Shown: piece after piece, positions 17,483-25,744 of the stretch
Position numbering within the stretch: the stretch's first letter is position 1
How the letters are laid out: every line of letters starts with the position of its first letter
Source: 66-474 sp044464225
GTDB lineage: Bacteria; Pseudomonadota; Gammaproteobacteria; Xanthomonadales; Rhodanobacteraceae
NCBI GenBank assembly: GCA_044464225.1
Contig: JBIQLN010000011.1
Span: 41,120 to 105,119, forward strand
Reading direction: 5' to 3'
DNA length: 64,000 bases
The notes under the pieces: generated by a model
Told to the model about the DNA's origin: nothing
Seen by the model: only the letters and a program-made list of their open reading frames with translations
Databases searched by the model: none
Translations under genes and position numbers: made by a program

Positions 17483-18478
17483 TCAGCGTGCGATGAATTC
17501 GACGCCGCAGCGGTAAACGCGCTCGGCGCCCGGTTCCAGCCTGATGCCCTCGGCACATTCGGGCCGGTTGAAGGCATCCGCCATGAACTCCATTGGCTCC
17601 AGCGCTACCGCGCGGCGCGCGCCCACGCCCAGGGTGTCGCCGGTAAAGGCGTGCATCACGCCGCGTTCCTGCCACACCGTCACGGTGAAACCGTCGGGGC
17701 CGGACAGCCGCGTGCGGATGCGTCCGTCCCCGTCGGGCACGAGATCGCTGTAACCGTTGTCGAGCACCGTGTCGCCGATCCCGCGCGGTTGGCGGAAGTC
17801 CAGCGCGGGCGCGTCGTCCAGTGGGACGTACGCCGCAGCGCCCGGCAGTGCGATAAGGCGGTCATCGGTACGGATCGTGGTGCGTGCGGGAATTTCCAGC
17901 GTCCACTCATCGGCCATGCCGCCACCGGCGCGAAAATAGGCGTGCCAACCGAAGAAACACGGCGCGGGTCGACCGCCCACGTTGCGCATGCGCGCCGTCA
18001 GCGTGAGGCCCGCCGCATCGAGTGCGAACGTTACCGCCAGGTCGATCGAAAAGGGATAACCCGGCCGGGGCCGGATGGCGGACGTGGCAAGCGTGCATTG
18101 CGCGGCCCCGTCATCCGCCCGCAATTCCCCGATGGTGAAATCCGCGCCACGCACGAAGCCATGCCGGCATTCGCGCGCCGCGCCCGCGGCACCTGGTTCG
18201 AGGTCGTAATCTTCCCCGTTGAAACGGTAACGGGCGTCGCCGACGCGTCCCCCGAATGGCGCGAGGATCGCAAAGTGCGAGCCTTTGCGGGCCCTGATTT
18301 CCCCGGCGTCACGGTAGCCCCAGGCGATGTCGAAAACGCCGTCGTCGCGCGGAACTTCCAGACCCAGTAGCGCGGCCCCGTGGCAGGCGATGCGCACGCG
18401 ATGGCCGGTTTTGTCGGCCAGCACCACGATCGGCTGGTCCCCGAGTGTCGCGCGATCCACGGTATAGCTGCCCATCAT
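17483..18478 (-). CDS. Aldose 1-epimerase family protein
   Basis: 331 residues. Galactose mutarotase-like beta-sandwich with the early GGRVGDARYRF motif and HGF (residues near 105-107), the HAYF catalytic histidine region (about 177-180), a DNGY-D segment and the LEPMEFMADAFN tail (catalytic glutamate region). The family interconverts alpha and beta anomers of hexoses. There is no signal peptide. No sugar-utilisation genes adjoin it. The gene is divergent from the ChaC-like gene. Confidence 0.88.
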   Translation of the reverse strand: MMGSYTVDRATLGDQPIVVLADKTGHRVRIACHGAALLGLEVPRDDGVFDIAWGYRDAGEIRARKGSHFAILAPFGGRVGDARYRFNGEDYDLEPGAAGAARECRHGFVRGADFTIGELRADDGAAQCTLATSAIRPRPGYPFSIDLAVTFALDAAGLTLTARMRNVGGRPAPCFFGWHAYFRAGGGMADEWTLEIPARTTIRTDDRLIALPGAAAYVPLDDAPALDFRQPRGIGDTVLDNGYSDLVPDGDGRIRTRLSGPDGFTVTVWQERGVMHAFTGDTLGVGARRAVALEPMEFMADAFNRPECAEGIRLEPGAERVYRCGVEFIAR

Positions 18479-18572
18479 TCACTTCCCGTTGCCGAGCCGA
18501 CATGTTACGCGTGCGTGGGTATGGCGCGTGCGTGCCGGTACCATGAGGGGGTTGCCGCACCACCAACCCGCG

Positions 18573-19232
18573 ATGAATCACACGCACCACGATCCGGCGC
18601 CAGCCTCGCACGACACCAGCGCGATCAATTCCACGCGCCAGGATTTCAGCGGCCTCGACAGCGTGTGGCTGTTCGGCTACGGCTCGCTGATCTACAAGGT
18701 CGATTTCCCCTACATCGAACGCAGGCCGGTGACGATCCGTGGCTGGTCCCGGCGCCTGTGGCAAGGCTCGCATGACCACCGCGGCACCTTCGAACACCCT
18801 GGTCGTGTCGCCACGCTGGTGCCCGAACGGGATGCGACATGCCTGGGCATGGGTTACCGCGTCACGCCCGCGGTCTTCGAGCACCTCGATCATCGCGAGA
18901 AGAATGGCTATTTGCGGTTCGCAATGACGCTGCATTTCGCCGATGGCGAATCGGCCGAAGGCATCGTCTACATCGCCAACGAGGAAAACGCGGCGTGGCT
19001 TGGGCCCGCCGACGAGGCGGCCATTGCGCGCCATGTCGCGGGTGCTTCCGGCCCGAGCGGCAGCAATCGCGAATACGTGCTCAGGCTGGCCGAAACCTTG
19101 CGCGAACTCGGCGCCGACGATCCGCACGTGTTCGGTGTGGAAGCACGATTGCGGAAATGCGTATTGCCGGCGAGCGCCCGCCCATGGATCGACGTTCTCC
19201 CGGCAGGCTTTCGATGGGGTCGCCGCCGCTGA
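18573..19232 (+). CDS. Gamma-glutamylcyclotransferase, ChaC family
   Basis: 219 residues from MNHTHH; earlier in-frame starts (18489, 18543) add unlike sequence. The core begins VWLFGYGSLIYK, the glycine-rich substrate loop of the cyclotransferase fold, and EKNGYLR contains the catalytic glutamate region. ChaC enzymes degrade glutathione to 5-oxoproline and Cys-Gly. The histidine-rich N-terminal 15 residues are extra to the fold. It fits with the thiol-related genes elsewhere in the window but is monocistronic. Confidence 0.9.
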   Translation: MNHTHHDPAPASHDTSAINSTRQDFSGLDSVWLFGYGSLIYKVDFPYIERRPVTIRGWSRRLWQGSHDHRGTFEHPGRVATLVPERDATCLGMGYRVTPAVFEHLDHREKNGYLRFAMTLHFADGESAEGIVYIANEENAAWLGPADEAAIARHVAGASGPSGSNREYVLRLAETLRELGADDPHVFGVEARLRKCVLPASARPWIDVLPAGFRWGRRR

Positions 19233-19233
19233 A

Positions 19234-19269
19234 CCCTCTTTCCACGCGCATCGGGCGTGGGAAAAGGGG
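19234..19269. terminator. Hairpin between convergent genes
   Basis: A stem with 13 of 14 paired positions (including one G-T) and a seven-base loop lies two bases after the ChaC stop and 28 bases before the ABC gene stop. It may serve both directions; the tails are purine/pyrimidine-biased but not a clean T run. Confidence 0.5.
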
Positions 19270-19296
19270 CCTGCTGGCAATGCTCCCGGCGAATCC

Positions 19297-20799
19297 TCAC
19301 GCCATCGCGCGCAGTCGCAGTCCGCGCGGCGTGAGTACACGTTCGATCAGCTCGAATACACCCTGCATCACCAGCGCAAGCAGCGCCGCCGGCACGGCGC
19401 CTTCCATGATCAACGGAATGCTGTCGAGTCGGATGCCGGTGAGGATGGGCTGGCCGTAGCCGCCGGCGCCAATCAATGCACCCAGCGTGGCGGTGCCGAC
19501 GTTGATGACCGCGGCAATCTTGATGCCCGCGAGGATCGAACGCAGCGCCAGCGGCAGTTCCACGCGCCACAGCCGGACCCGTGGCGGCAGTCCCAGTGCC
19601 GCCGCCGATTCCAGCAGCGAAGGCTGGATGCCGGTCAGGCCTGCATGTGTATTGCGCACGATCGGCAGCAGGCTGTACAGGAACAACGCCGCGATCGCGG
19701 GTTCGGCACCGATGCCGAACAACGGGATCATGAAGACGAACAGCGCCAGCGACGGCACCGTTTGCAGGATGCCGGTCAGGCTCAGGACGACTTGCCCGAG
19801 TCGGCGACGGCGCGCGGCCAGTACGCCGAGCGGCACGGCCAGCACGATCGCCAGTGACAACGAAATGCCGACCAGCGCGAGGTGCTGCAAGGTGTAGCCG
19901 CCGATCCGCTTCCAGAACGCGCTGCCGTTGCCGGATTCCGCTTCAATTCCGAGAAAACTCGCGGCGGCGGCGGTTTCACTCGTCCCGTCGATTTTCACGG
20001 CCTTGTTCATCGCACGCATCTGCGGCGCGTCGATGCTTCCCGTGAGGTCGTCCAACGCGGCCACGAATGCCGGGGCGCGCTCGTCCAGGTCAAGCCGGTA
20101 CAAATACACCGCGTCGTAGCGGGGGAAGTAATGGAGATCGTCCTTCAACACGCGCAGGTGGTAATACGCAATTTCGGCATCGGTGCTGTACAGGTCGATT
20201 GCATCGACCGCGCCGGACGCGAGCGCTCGGTAGGCCAGCGCGTGGTCCATGCCGCGTGCGTCCATCGGCAGGCGGTAAGCCTGCTTCAGGCCCGGCCAAC
20301 CATCGGCGCGATTCATGAACTCGTTGGAGAACGCGAGTTTCAAGTCCGGATGCCGCGCGAGATCCGAGATGCTGCGGATGTGCAGCTTGCGTGCTTCGTC
20401 CGCGCACATCCCGATCGCATACGTGTTGTTGAAGCCCAGCGGAGCCGTGATGCCGATGCCGAGTTTCGCAAGGCGCGCGCGCAACACACCGATGCCCGCG
20501 TCGGGCGGCACGTCGCGCAGCAGTTCGTGGGTGATGGTGCCGGTGTATTCCGGATACGCGTCGATTTCGCCGCCCTGCAGCGCGCGCCACAGGATGCGCG
20601 TGCCCCCGAGGCTGCGGCGATGCTCCGCCCGGACGCCATGCTGCCGTGCGGAGAGCCGCGCGATCTCGCCCAGCACCACCGATTCGGTGAAGTTCTTGGA
20701 GCCGATCACGATGGTGGGCTGCTGTGCCAATGCGGCCAGCGGCAACAACACCAGTAGAGCGACCGAAGCCATCGAGCTGGCCGTGACGACATTCCACAT
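19297..20799 (-). CDS. Osmoprotectant-type ABC transporter, substrate-binding domain fused to permease
   Basis: 500 residues from MWNVV, which opens a signal-like helix ending LAQQ. Residues about 30-290 form a glycine-betaine/choline-type binding protein (IVIGSKNFTESVVLGE, AYPEYTGT, NNTYAIG). Residues about 300-500 form the permease with the LLESAAALGLPPRVRLWRV coupling loop and GAGGYGQPI. The ATPase gene is immediately upstream. An alternative ATG at 20982 overlaps the ATPase stop (ATGA) and would add 61 residues, but most of that extension is translation of a palindromic repeat. Neither start has a good ribosome site. Likely imports glycine betaine, choline or carnitine under osmotic stress. 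Confidence 0.9.
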   Translation of the reverse strand: MWNVVTASSMASVALLVLLPLAALAQQPTIVIGSKNFTESVVLGEIARLSARQHGVRAEHRRSLGGTRILWRALQGGEIDAYPEYTGTITHELLRDVPPDAGIGVLRARLAKLGIGITAPLGFNNTYAIGMCADEARKLHIRSISDLARHPDLKLAFSNEFMNRADGWPGLKQAYRLPMDARGMDHALAYRALASGAVDAIDLYSTDAEIAYYHLRVLKDDLHYFPRYDAVYLYRLDLDERAPAFVAALDDLTGSIDAPQMRAMNKAVKIDGTSETAAAASFLGIEAESGNGSAFWKRIGGYTLQHLALVGISLSLAIVLAVPLGVLAARRRRLGQVVLSLTGILQTVPSLALFVFMIPLFGIGAEPAIAALFLYSLLPIVRNTHAGLTGIQPSLLESAAALGLPPRVRLWRVELPLALRSILAGIKIAAVINVGTATLGALIGAGGYGQPILTGIRLDSIPLIMEGAVPAALLALVMQGVFELIERVLTPRGLRLRAMA

Positions 20800-20862
20800 C
20801 CGGTGAAATGGGCTTTGCCTCGTGGGGGAATGGCCGGCAAACGCGCAATCATTCCCGTGATT

Positions 20863-20934
20863 CGTCATCCCGGCGAAAGCCCGGACCCAGCGACTTCCGC
20901 GTCGCGCGCGGAAACGCGAAATCGCGGGGACGAC
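20863..20934. repeat. Palindromic intergenic repeat, copy A
   Basis: About 72 bases bounded by CGTCATCCCGGCG on one side and CGCGGGGACGAC on the other, which are near-inverted copies. The outer arms and the internal GAAAGCCCGGA resemble the widespread GTCATTCCCGCG-type palindromic family. It lies between the ATPase and permease genes of one operon and is open in the permease frame. Related copies are at 22725, 23957 and 29657. Confidence 0.65.
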
Positions 20935-20978
20935 CAACGCAAAAACTTTCCCCACGATCGATTTGTTCGCCATCCTGT

Positions 20979-21758
20979 TCATGCCGCGTCCGGCAGTGAG
21001 CGGTGCGCGGCAAGGAATTCGCGCACGAACGAATCGGCGGGTTCGCGCCGGAAGTCTTCTAGGCTGCCGTCCTGCAGCACGCGTCCGCGCCGCAGCAGGA
21101 TCAATCGATCACTGAAGAAAGCGGCCTCGGCCAGGTCGTGCGTCACCATGATCACGGTCTTGCCGAGGCTGCGGAATATCTCGCGCAGCTCGTCCTGCAA
21201 TCCGTGGCGGACCAGCGGATCGAGTGCGCCCAGCGGCTCGTCCAGCAGCAAGGTGGGTGGATCGAGCATCAGCGCGCGCATCAGCGCGACGCGCTGCCGC
21301 TGGCCACCGGACAGTTCGGCCGGAAACCGATCGAAAAGATCCTCGTGCAGATGCGCCAACCTGGCCAGTTCGCGCGCACGCTCCAGCACGCCGGCGGGTT
21401 TCCAGCCGAGGTGACGCGGCAGCAGCGCCAGATTGCCGAGCACCGTAAGGTGCGGGAACAGGCCGCCATCCTGGATCACGTAGCCGACGCGGCGGCGCAC
21501 CGCCAGCACCGTTTCGCGTCGCAGCGGTTCGCCATCGGACAGCACCTCGCCGGCGGTGGGCCATTCCAGGCCCACCAGCATCCGCAGCAGCGTCGATTTG
21601 CCGGACCCGCTACTGCCGATCAGGATGCTGGTGCGGCCGCGTGCGAAGGCCAGGCTGACGTCGTCCACCGCGCGCGTCGCCCCGAACGCGCGGGTGGCGT
21701 GGACCAGCGCGAATGCCGAATCAGGAAGCTTCGTGCTGGATTCCGGCGAGGCAGGCAT
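20979..21758 (-). CDS. ABC transporter ATP-binding protein (osmoprotectant importer)
   Basis: 259 residues. Walker A GSSGSGKS, signature LSGGQRQR, Walker B LLLDEPLG and the H-loop THD are complete. The D-loop GALDPLVRHGLQDELREI is typical of the OpuC/YehX-like importer ATPases. It lacks the C-terminal CBS pair found in many OpuCA/ProV proteins, which sense ionic strength, so regulation may differ. Its start lies 38 bases inside the end of the upstream methyltransferase gene, and its stop overlaps a potential start of the permease gene. Confidence 0.92.
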   Translation of the reverse strand: MPASPESSTKLPDSAFALVHATRAFGATRAVDDVSLAFARGRTSILIGSSGSGKSTLLRMLVGLEWPTAGEVLSDGEPLRRETVLAVRRRVGYVIQDGGLFPHLTVLGNLALLPRHLGWKPAGVLERARELARLAHLHEDLFDRFPAELSGGQRQRVALMRALMLDPPTLLLDEPLGALDPLVRHGLQDELREIFRSLGKTVIMVTHDLAEAAFFSDRLILLRRGRVLQDGSLEDFRREPADSFVREFLAAHRSLPDAA

Positions 21759-22506
21759 CGTCGATATCGCGCCGCTTGCGTCCGACCACGGCGTAGTAAT
21801 ACAGCATGTTCCCTTCGATCGAAAGCCGGTGGCGGTAGCGTTCCAGCCGATGCAGCTTGAGGTAATCGTCGTGCACCATGTGCTTGACCAGCCGCGAGAA
21901 GCCGCTGGTGTCGGCGGTATCGAGGAAGGTTTCCTTGATGTTGAACGCGATCCAGCCGTCGTCCCGCACCAGGTTGTACGCCGCCGCGAATGCGGCCACC
22001 GGAATGTCGCCGAAACCGAGTGCAGCGACCGTGGTCATCGCATCGAAGTTCCAGCTCTTGAGTTCCGCCAGCAATGCCGGCGGCAGGCGGGTGAGGTCGG
22101 TGACGTAATAGGCGTCGTAGGCACCCGGCCGATCGCGGTCGGCGGCGTGTTCGGCCTCGGGAATATTGTCGATGCCGACTACGCGCGCGGCGCCATGCTG
22201 CACCAGCAGCTCCCCGACCATGCCGTTGCCGGCGCCAACGTCCAGCACGCGCATCTGGGTGGGATCATCGCCGGCCTTGATGGCGGCGTCCCGCAGCAGG
22301 CTGGTGAGCTTTTCAGGCGACGTGCACTTCAGCCGCTGATAGAACAACTGCTCGTACAGGCCGGGGCGTTTGTAGATGTCGGCGTAGTCGTGAAAGGCGA
22401 TGCGACGCTCGGCGCCATCTTCCATGATCGTGAAGTACGCTTCGGCCTGGCTCGCGCTGGTGAGGTTGTCGGCAGGAAAACGGATGTGATAGCGCTGCGG
22501 TCGCAT
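21721..22506 (-). CDS. Class I SAM-dependent methyltransferase
   Basis: 261 residues from MRPQRY with GAGGAG seven bases upstream; the longer open frame adds 62 unlikely residues. SAM motif I is VLDVGAGNGMVG, followed by the acidic VVGIDNI loop and a post-motif IAFNIKETF. An N-terminal stretch (YFTIMEDGAERRIAFHDYADIYKRPGLYE) packs before the Rossmann core. The substrate is unknown. It overlaps the ABC ATPase by 38 bases and heads that operon, so a link to the transported compound is possible. Confidence 0.85.
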   Translation of the reverse strand: MRPQRYHIRFPADNLTSASQAEAYFTIMEDGAERRIAFHDYADIYKRPGLYEQLFYQRLKCTSPEKLTSLLRDAAIKAGDDPTQMRVLDVGAGNGMVGELLVQHGAARVVGIDNIPEAEHAADRDRPGAYDAYYVTDLTRLPPALLAELKSWNFDAMTTVAALGFGDIPVAAFAAAYNLVRDDGWIAFNIKETFLDTADTSGFSRLVKHMVHDDYLKLHRLERYRHRLSIEGNMLYYYAVVGRKRRDIDDACLAGIQHEAS

Positions 22507-22724
22507 GCTTCTCCTCGGCGTGGAAAGGATGGAAGCGTCGCGACAGGAGGCGTGGCAGCACACAGCGGCACTGAACCTTGAATCCCCTTGCGGCGCCGAA
22601 GGCGCGTGCGCGGCGACGCTGTCTCCCCACCGTATTGCATGTGCGCGTTGATTGCAAACCGCACGGCCGCCGAAAGCCGGGTGCGGCGACATGTTGCCGC
22701 GGGAAGCTGGAACACTCCCTGATT

Positions 22725-22905
22725 CGTCATCCCGGCGGAAGTCGGGATCCAGTGACTTTCAACAACGGGCTGAATGCAAACACGCTGGCTCTGGATATCG
22801 CTTCGCGACTGCGTTGCAGGACTGCAAACGCGGACGCCGAAGCCGGCGCGCTGCGCGAGCGCTATGGATGGCGCGGGTATCCCGGGGGGACGAGCAAAAT
22901 CAGGC
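22725..22905. repeat. Palindromic intergenic repeat, copy B
   Basis: Starts CGTCATCCCGGCGGAAG and TCGGGATCCAGTGAC and ends near CCCGGGGGGACGAG, about 180 bases in all. Its left arm is nearly identical to copy A. It fills most of the roughly 400-base gap between the methyltransferase and zinc-ribbon genes; the rest of that gap shows no feature. Confidence 0.6.
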
Positions 22906-22909
22906 GTCC

Positions 22910-23269
22910 CTAATGCCGCGTCCGCTTGCCGCTGGCGGGGTTCATCTCGACGCTCACGGCAAAGGTGCGCTGTTCGCCGGGCTGCATCGCGCCGACGCCG
23001 ACCAGTCGCCGCGCGATTTCCTCGCCGCGTTCGTTGCGGATCGTCAGCACCATCGAGTATTCCCAGGCGCCATTGTCGGAGGGATTCCGGAAACTGCCTT
23101 CGACGCGCAGCGGCGTCAGCGTGGCGGGCGCGGCCAGGTCACCGGCCGGGCCGCCGTAGCGCAGCTTGTGGTTGCACGCAGGGCAAACCTGCGAGCTTTC
23201 GAGGATCGTTTCGCGGCAGTGCGGGCAGGTGCGCGTGGCGCCTGCCGCACCCGCCTGGGACGGGGTCAT
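22910..23269 (-). CDS. Zinc-ribbon protein of unknown function
   Basis: 119 residues. An N-terminal zinc ribbon (CPHC at about 15-18, CPAC at about 29-32) is followed by a beta-rich domain of about 75 residues (LRVEGSFRN, WEYSMVLTIRN, FAVSVEMNP) that looks immunoglobulin-like. No signal peptide. The ATG overlaps the bactofilin stop as ATGA, so the two are co-translated. I do not recognise a named family; the tight pairing suggests a bactofilin partner. Confidence 0.75.
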   Translation of the reverse strand: MTPSQAGAAGATRTCPHCRETILESSQVCPACNHKLRYGGPAGDLAAPATLTPLRVEGSFRNPSDNGAWEYSMVLTIRNERGEEIARRLVGVGAMQPGEQRTFAVSVEMNPASGKRTRH

Positions 23270-23802
23270 TTACCGTTGCCGTTGGTGTGGCCGTTGGCCT
23301 TGTGCGCGTCCGCCGAACCGCCCTTGTCGTCCCAGCCGAATTCGGCCTGGCCGCGCATGCGCGAGCCCTTGGCGACACTGAAGGTGGTGGATTTCACGTC
23401 GCCCGTCAGGGCGCCGGTCTGCAGCAGTTCCACATGCGCCGCGGTCTCGATGTTGCCGGTCAGCTCGCCCGCGATCGTCACCCGTTCCGCGCGCACGCTG
23501 CCGTTGACCTTGGCGCCGTGCTCGATGGTCAGGTCGCCGCGCACGTTGATGTCGCCCTTGAAACGGCCGGCAATGCGCACGTGGCCGGCGCCTTCGATCT
23601 TGCCTTCGATCACGAGGTCGGGCGCGATGTGCGACTCGGATGCCGATTTGGCCGAAGCCGCCGCGGGCTCGGGGCTGAAGCTCGGCGCTTTCGCGGCCGG
23701 CGCGGGTTGTTCAACCGGATCGGGCATGTCGAAGCGCGCCACGTCGGGCGGGTTCGGCAGCGGGGACGACGGGGACTTGGCGGGTTCTTTCCACAGGGCC
23801 AT
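23266..23802 (-). CDS. Bactofilin
   Basis: 178 residues: a proline/alanine-rich disordered N-terminus (1-55), a bactofilin beta-helix (about 58-150; repeats such as LVIEGKIEGAGHVRI, DINVRGDLTIEHGAKVNG, GELTGNIE) and a short Gly/His/Asn tail. Bactofilins polymerise without nucleotide into filaments that position envelope enzymes or polar proteins. Usually an M23 peptidase gene is adjacent; here the partner is a zinc-ribbon gene with a 4-base overlap. It is read away from the region of copy C. Confidence 0.92.
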   Translation of the reverse strand: MALWKEPAKSPSSPLPNPPDVARFDMPDPVEQPAPAAKAPSFSPEPAAASAKSASESHIAPDLVIEGKIEGAGHVRIAGRFKGDINVRGDLTIEHGAKVNGSVRAERVTIAGELTGNIETAAHVELLQTGALTGDVKSTTFSVAKGSRMRGQAEFGWDDKGGSADAHKANGHTNGNGK

Positions 23803-23956
23803 GACAGCGCTCCGGTTTGGTCAGGGGAGGGCCGAGCGTACCGCCAAATCAGCTGCATGGGAATGGAAAGATGAACAGGAAACCTTGCCGGCACGCGGAA
23901 TTGTGCGGTGCTTCTCCGGTATTACCTGAGCAGCCAGGTCGCGATGGGGGGGCACT

Positions 23957-24065
23957 GATTCCGGGTTCCGGGATGAGCTGGTTGAGCGGCCATTCCGGAT
24001 TCCGGTGCAGGAGCGAACCCGTGGTCCCGGTTTGGGCCGGGGCCGGGATGACGAGCAGGACCGGG
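23957..24065. repeat. Palindromic intergenic repeat, degenerate copy C
   Basis: ATTCCGGGTTCCGGGATGAG at the left and GGCCGGGATGACGAGCAGG at the right, with several CCGGATTCCGG modules between, recall the other copies but less exactly. It occupies much of the 23803-24170 gap between divergent genes. Confidence 0.4.
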
Positions 24066-24170
24066 TTGGGACGATTGTCGATTCGGCCATCGCTCATCCG
24101 TCGCGGTACCAGGAGCGCCACGCTGCCCGCATCCGCTGGCCGTGGCTTGGCCACCACAGGAGACACGACG

Positions 24171-24575
24171 ATGCGATTCCTTTCCCTGATCCGGGTCAAC
24201 GAAGGTTCGGGCAAGAAGCCCGATGAAAGGCTGATTGCGGACATGACGCAGTTGATGGCGCAGATGACCGCGGAGGGCACGCTGCTGGATACCGGCGGCC
24301 TTTGTCCGACTGCCGAGGGCAAGCGCGTGCGCCTGTCCCGGGGCAGGCAGACGGTGTCGGACGGTCCTTTCACCGAATCCAAGGAAGTGATCGGCGGCTA
24401 TGCCATGCTGCGGGCCGATTCCATCGAGCACGCATTGCAACTGGTCAAGCGGTTCCTCGATGTGCACGGTGACGACTGGGAAGTCGAGTGCGAGTTGCGG
24501 CAGGTTTACGAAAGCTGCCCGGACGCCGAGCTTGCCGGTCGTTCCGAAGCCGCCGTTGCCGAAGGCGCGCAATGA
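24171..24575 (+). CDS. YCII-related (DGPF-domain) protein
   Basis: 134 residues from MRFLSL with AGGAG upstream. Dimeric alpha/beta-barrel family; carries the hallmark DGPFTESKEVIGGY stretch around residues 63-76 and AQxLVKRFLDVHG-like helix. Members often neighbour sigma factors or detoxification genes; no enzymatic role is established for the DGPF subgroup. The stop overlaps the start of the GST gene by four bases. Confidence 0.88.
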   Translation: MRFLSLIRVNEGSGKKPDERLIADMTQLMAQMTAEGTLLDTGGLCPTAEGKRVRLSRGRQTVSDGPFTESKEVIGGYAMLRADSIEHALQLVKRFLDVHGDDWEVECELRQVYESCPDAELAGRSEAAVAEGAQ

Positions 24576-25228
24576 CTCCGGTCATCACCGCGTTCGAGCG
24601 ATCGCCTGACCGCGGCCAGGGGCTGGCGCGCGACATGCGCGTGCGCTGGGCGCTGGAAGAAGTCGGGCAGCCTTACGAGGTCCGGCTGGTTTCGTTCGAA
24701 GCCATGAAGCAGCCCGCCCACCTTGCGCTGCATCCCTTCGGGCAGATTCCGACTTATGAAGAAGGCGACCTCGCCTTGTTCGAGTCGGGCGCGATCGTGT
24801 TGCACGTCGCGGAGCGACATGCTGGTTTGCTGCCGGGCGATCCGGATGCACGGGCGCGCGCGATCGCGTGGATGTTCGCCGCGCTCAACACGGTGGAACC
24901 GCCGATCCTCGAACTGGTGATCGTGCGGCTCATCGAGGGCGAAAAGCCCTGGGCCGGTGAGCGCCTGCCACTCGTCAAGGATCGCATTCGCCATCGGCTG
25001 CAACAACTTTCGGTGCGGCTGGGCGGCGCCGAATGGCTGGATGGCGCGTTCAGCGCGGGCGACCTGATGATGGTGCATGCGTTGCTGCGATTGAAACCGT
25101 CGGGCATGCTGGACGAATTTCCGACGCTGGCGGCGTATGTCGCGCGCGCCGAAGCACGGCCCGCGTACAAGCTGGCCTTCGAGGACCAGCTGGCGGTGTT
25201 TTCCGCGACATCTTCGAATGGGCGCTGA
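24572..25228 (+). CDS. Glutathione S-transferase family protein
   Basis: 218 residues from an ATG overlapping the upstream stop (ATGA). N-terminal thioredoxin fold with the cis-proline loop FGQIPTYEE and the ESGAIVLHVAE glutathione-binding turn, then an all-helical C-terminal domain (AGDLMMVHALLR; family N-cap position). The N-terminal catalytic residue region DRGQGLARDMR is atypical; no obvious Ser/Tyr/Cys as in classic classes. Likely detoxification or a stress role, co-expressed with the DGPF protein. Confidence 0.88.
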   Translation: MTPVITAFERSPDRGQGLARDMRVRWALEEVGQPYEVRLVSFEAMKQPAHLALHPFGQIPTYEEGDLALFESGAIVLHVAERHAGLLPGDPDARARAIAWMFAALNTVEPPILELVIVRLIEGEKPWAGERLPLVKDRIRHRLQQLSVRLGGAEWLDGAFSAGDLMMVHALLRLKPSGMLDEFPTLAAYVARAEARPAYKLAFEDQLAVFSATSSNGR

Positions 25229-25241
25229 CGCCGGAAAGCTC

Positions 25242-25274
25242 GTTGGGCTTCGCTGCGCTCAGCGCCAACCTACC
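25242..25274. repeat. Short palindromic GTTGGGCTTCGC-type repeat
   Basis: GTTGGGCTTCG ... CAGCGCCAACCTAC: the GTTGG and CCAAC ends pair around a GC-rich centre. The same type of element is common between genes in many high-GC proteobacteria. Here it sits between two convergent genes, and the TAG stop of the DUF1801 gene (25270-25272) lies in its CCTAC end. It may act as a bidirectional mRNA end. Confidence 0.65.
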
Positions 25275-25713
25275 CAGCTGCCTTTTTCACGAGCTCGCGG
25301 ATGCGCTTCTCTTCGCTGGCCGTCAATTTCAGCACCGCATACGACGTCGCCCACATCGCGCCGTCGTCGAGCTTGGCCGAGTCGTTGAATCCCAATGTCA
25401 GATAGCGGTCCTTGAACTTGGACGCGGGCTTGAAGAACACCACGACCTTTTCGTCGGCGTTGGCGTAGGCGGGCATGCCGTACCAGGTTTTCGGCAGCAG
25501 ATGCGGCGCGGCATCCCGGATCACCTTGTGCAGCTTTTCGCACAACTGGCGTTCGGAGTCCTGCATCTTCGCGATGGCGGCCTGCACGTCCTTCTCGCCA
25601 TCCTCGCCGCGTTTGGCGTTCTTCAACTCCCGCGCGCGCTCCTTCATGGCGGCGCGCTCCTCGGCGGTGAATCCGGATGACCTGCTTGCCTTGGTGGCTT
25701 TCTGGGTTGCCAT
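25270..25713 (-). CDS. DUF1801 (iron-chaperone/YdhG-like) domain protein
   Basis: 147 residues from MATQKA with AGGA upstream; a longer frame is unlikely. A Lys/Ala-rich N-terminus leads to a DUF1801 fold (about 50-145): LHKVIRDAAPHLLPKTWYGMPAYAN, FFKPASKFKDRYLTLGF. Relatives are uncharacterised or called frataxin-like iron chaperones. It is the last gene of a minus-strand run AraC - VOC - DUF1801; its stop codon is provided by a repeat element. Confidence 0.85.
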   Translation of the reverse strand: MATQKATKASRSSGFTAEERAAMKERARELKNAKRGEDGEKDVQAAIAKMQDSERQLCEKLHKVIRDAAPHLLPKTWYGMPAYANADEKVVVFFKPASKFKDRYLTLGFNDSAKLDDGAMWATSYAVLKLTASEEKRIRELVKKAAG

Positions 25714-25744
25714 TTCGATTTCCTGTCTGGAGATGTGGCGGATT

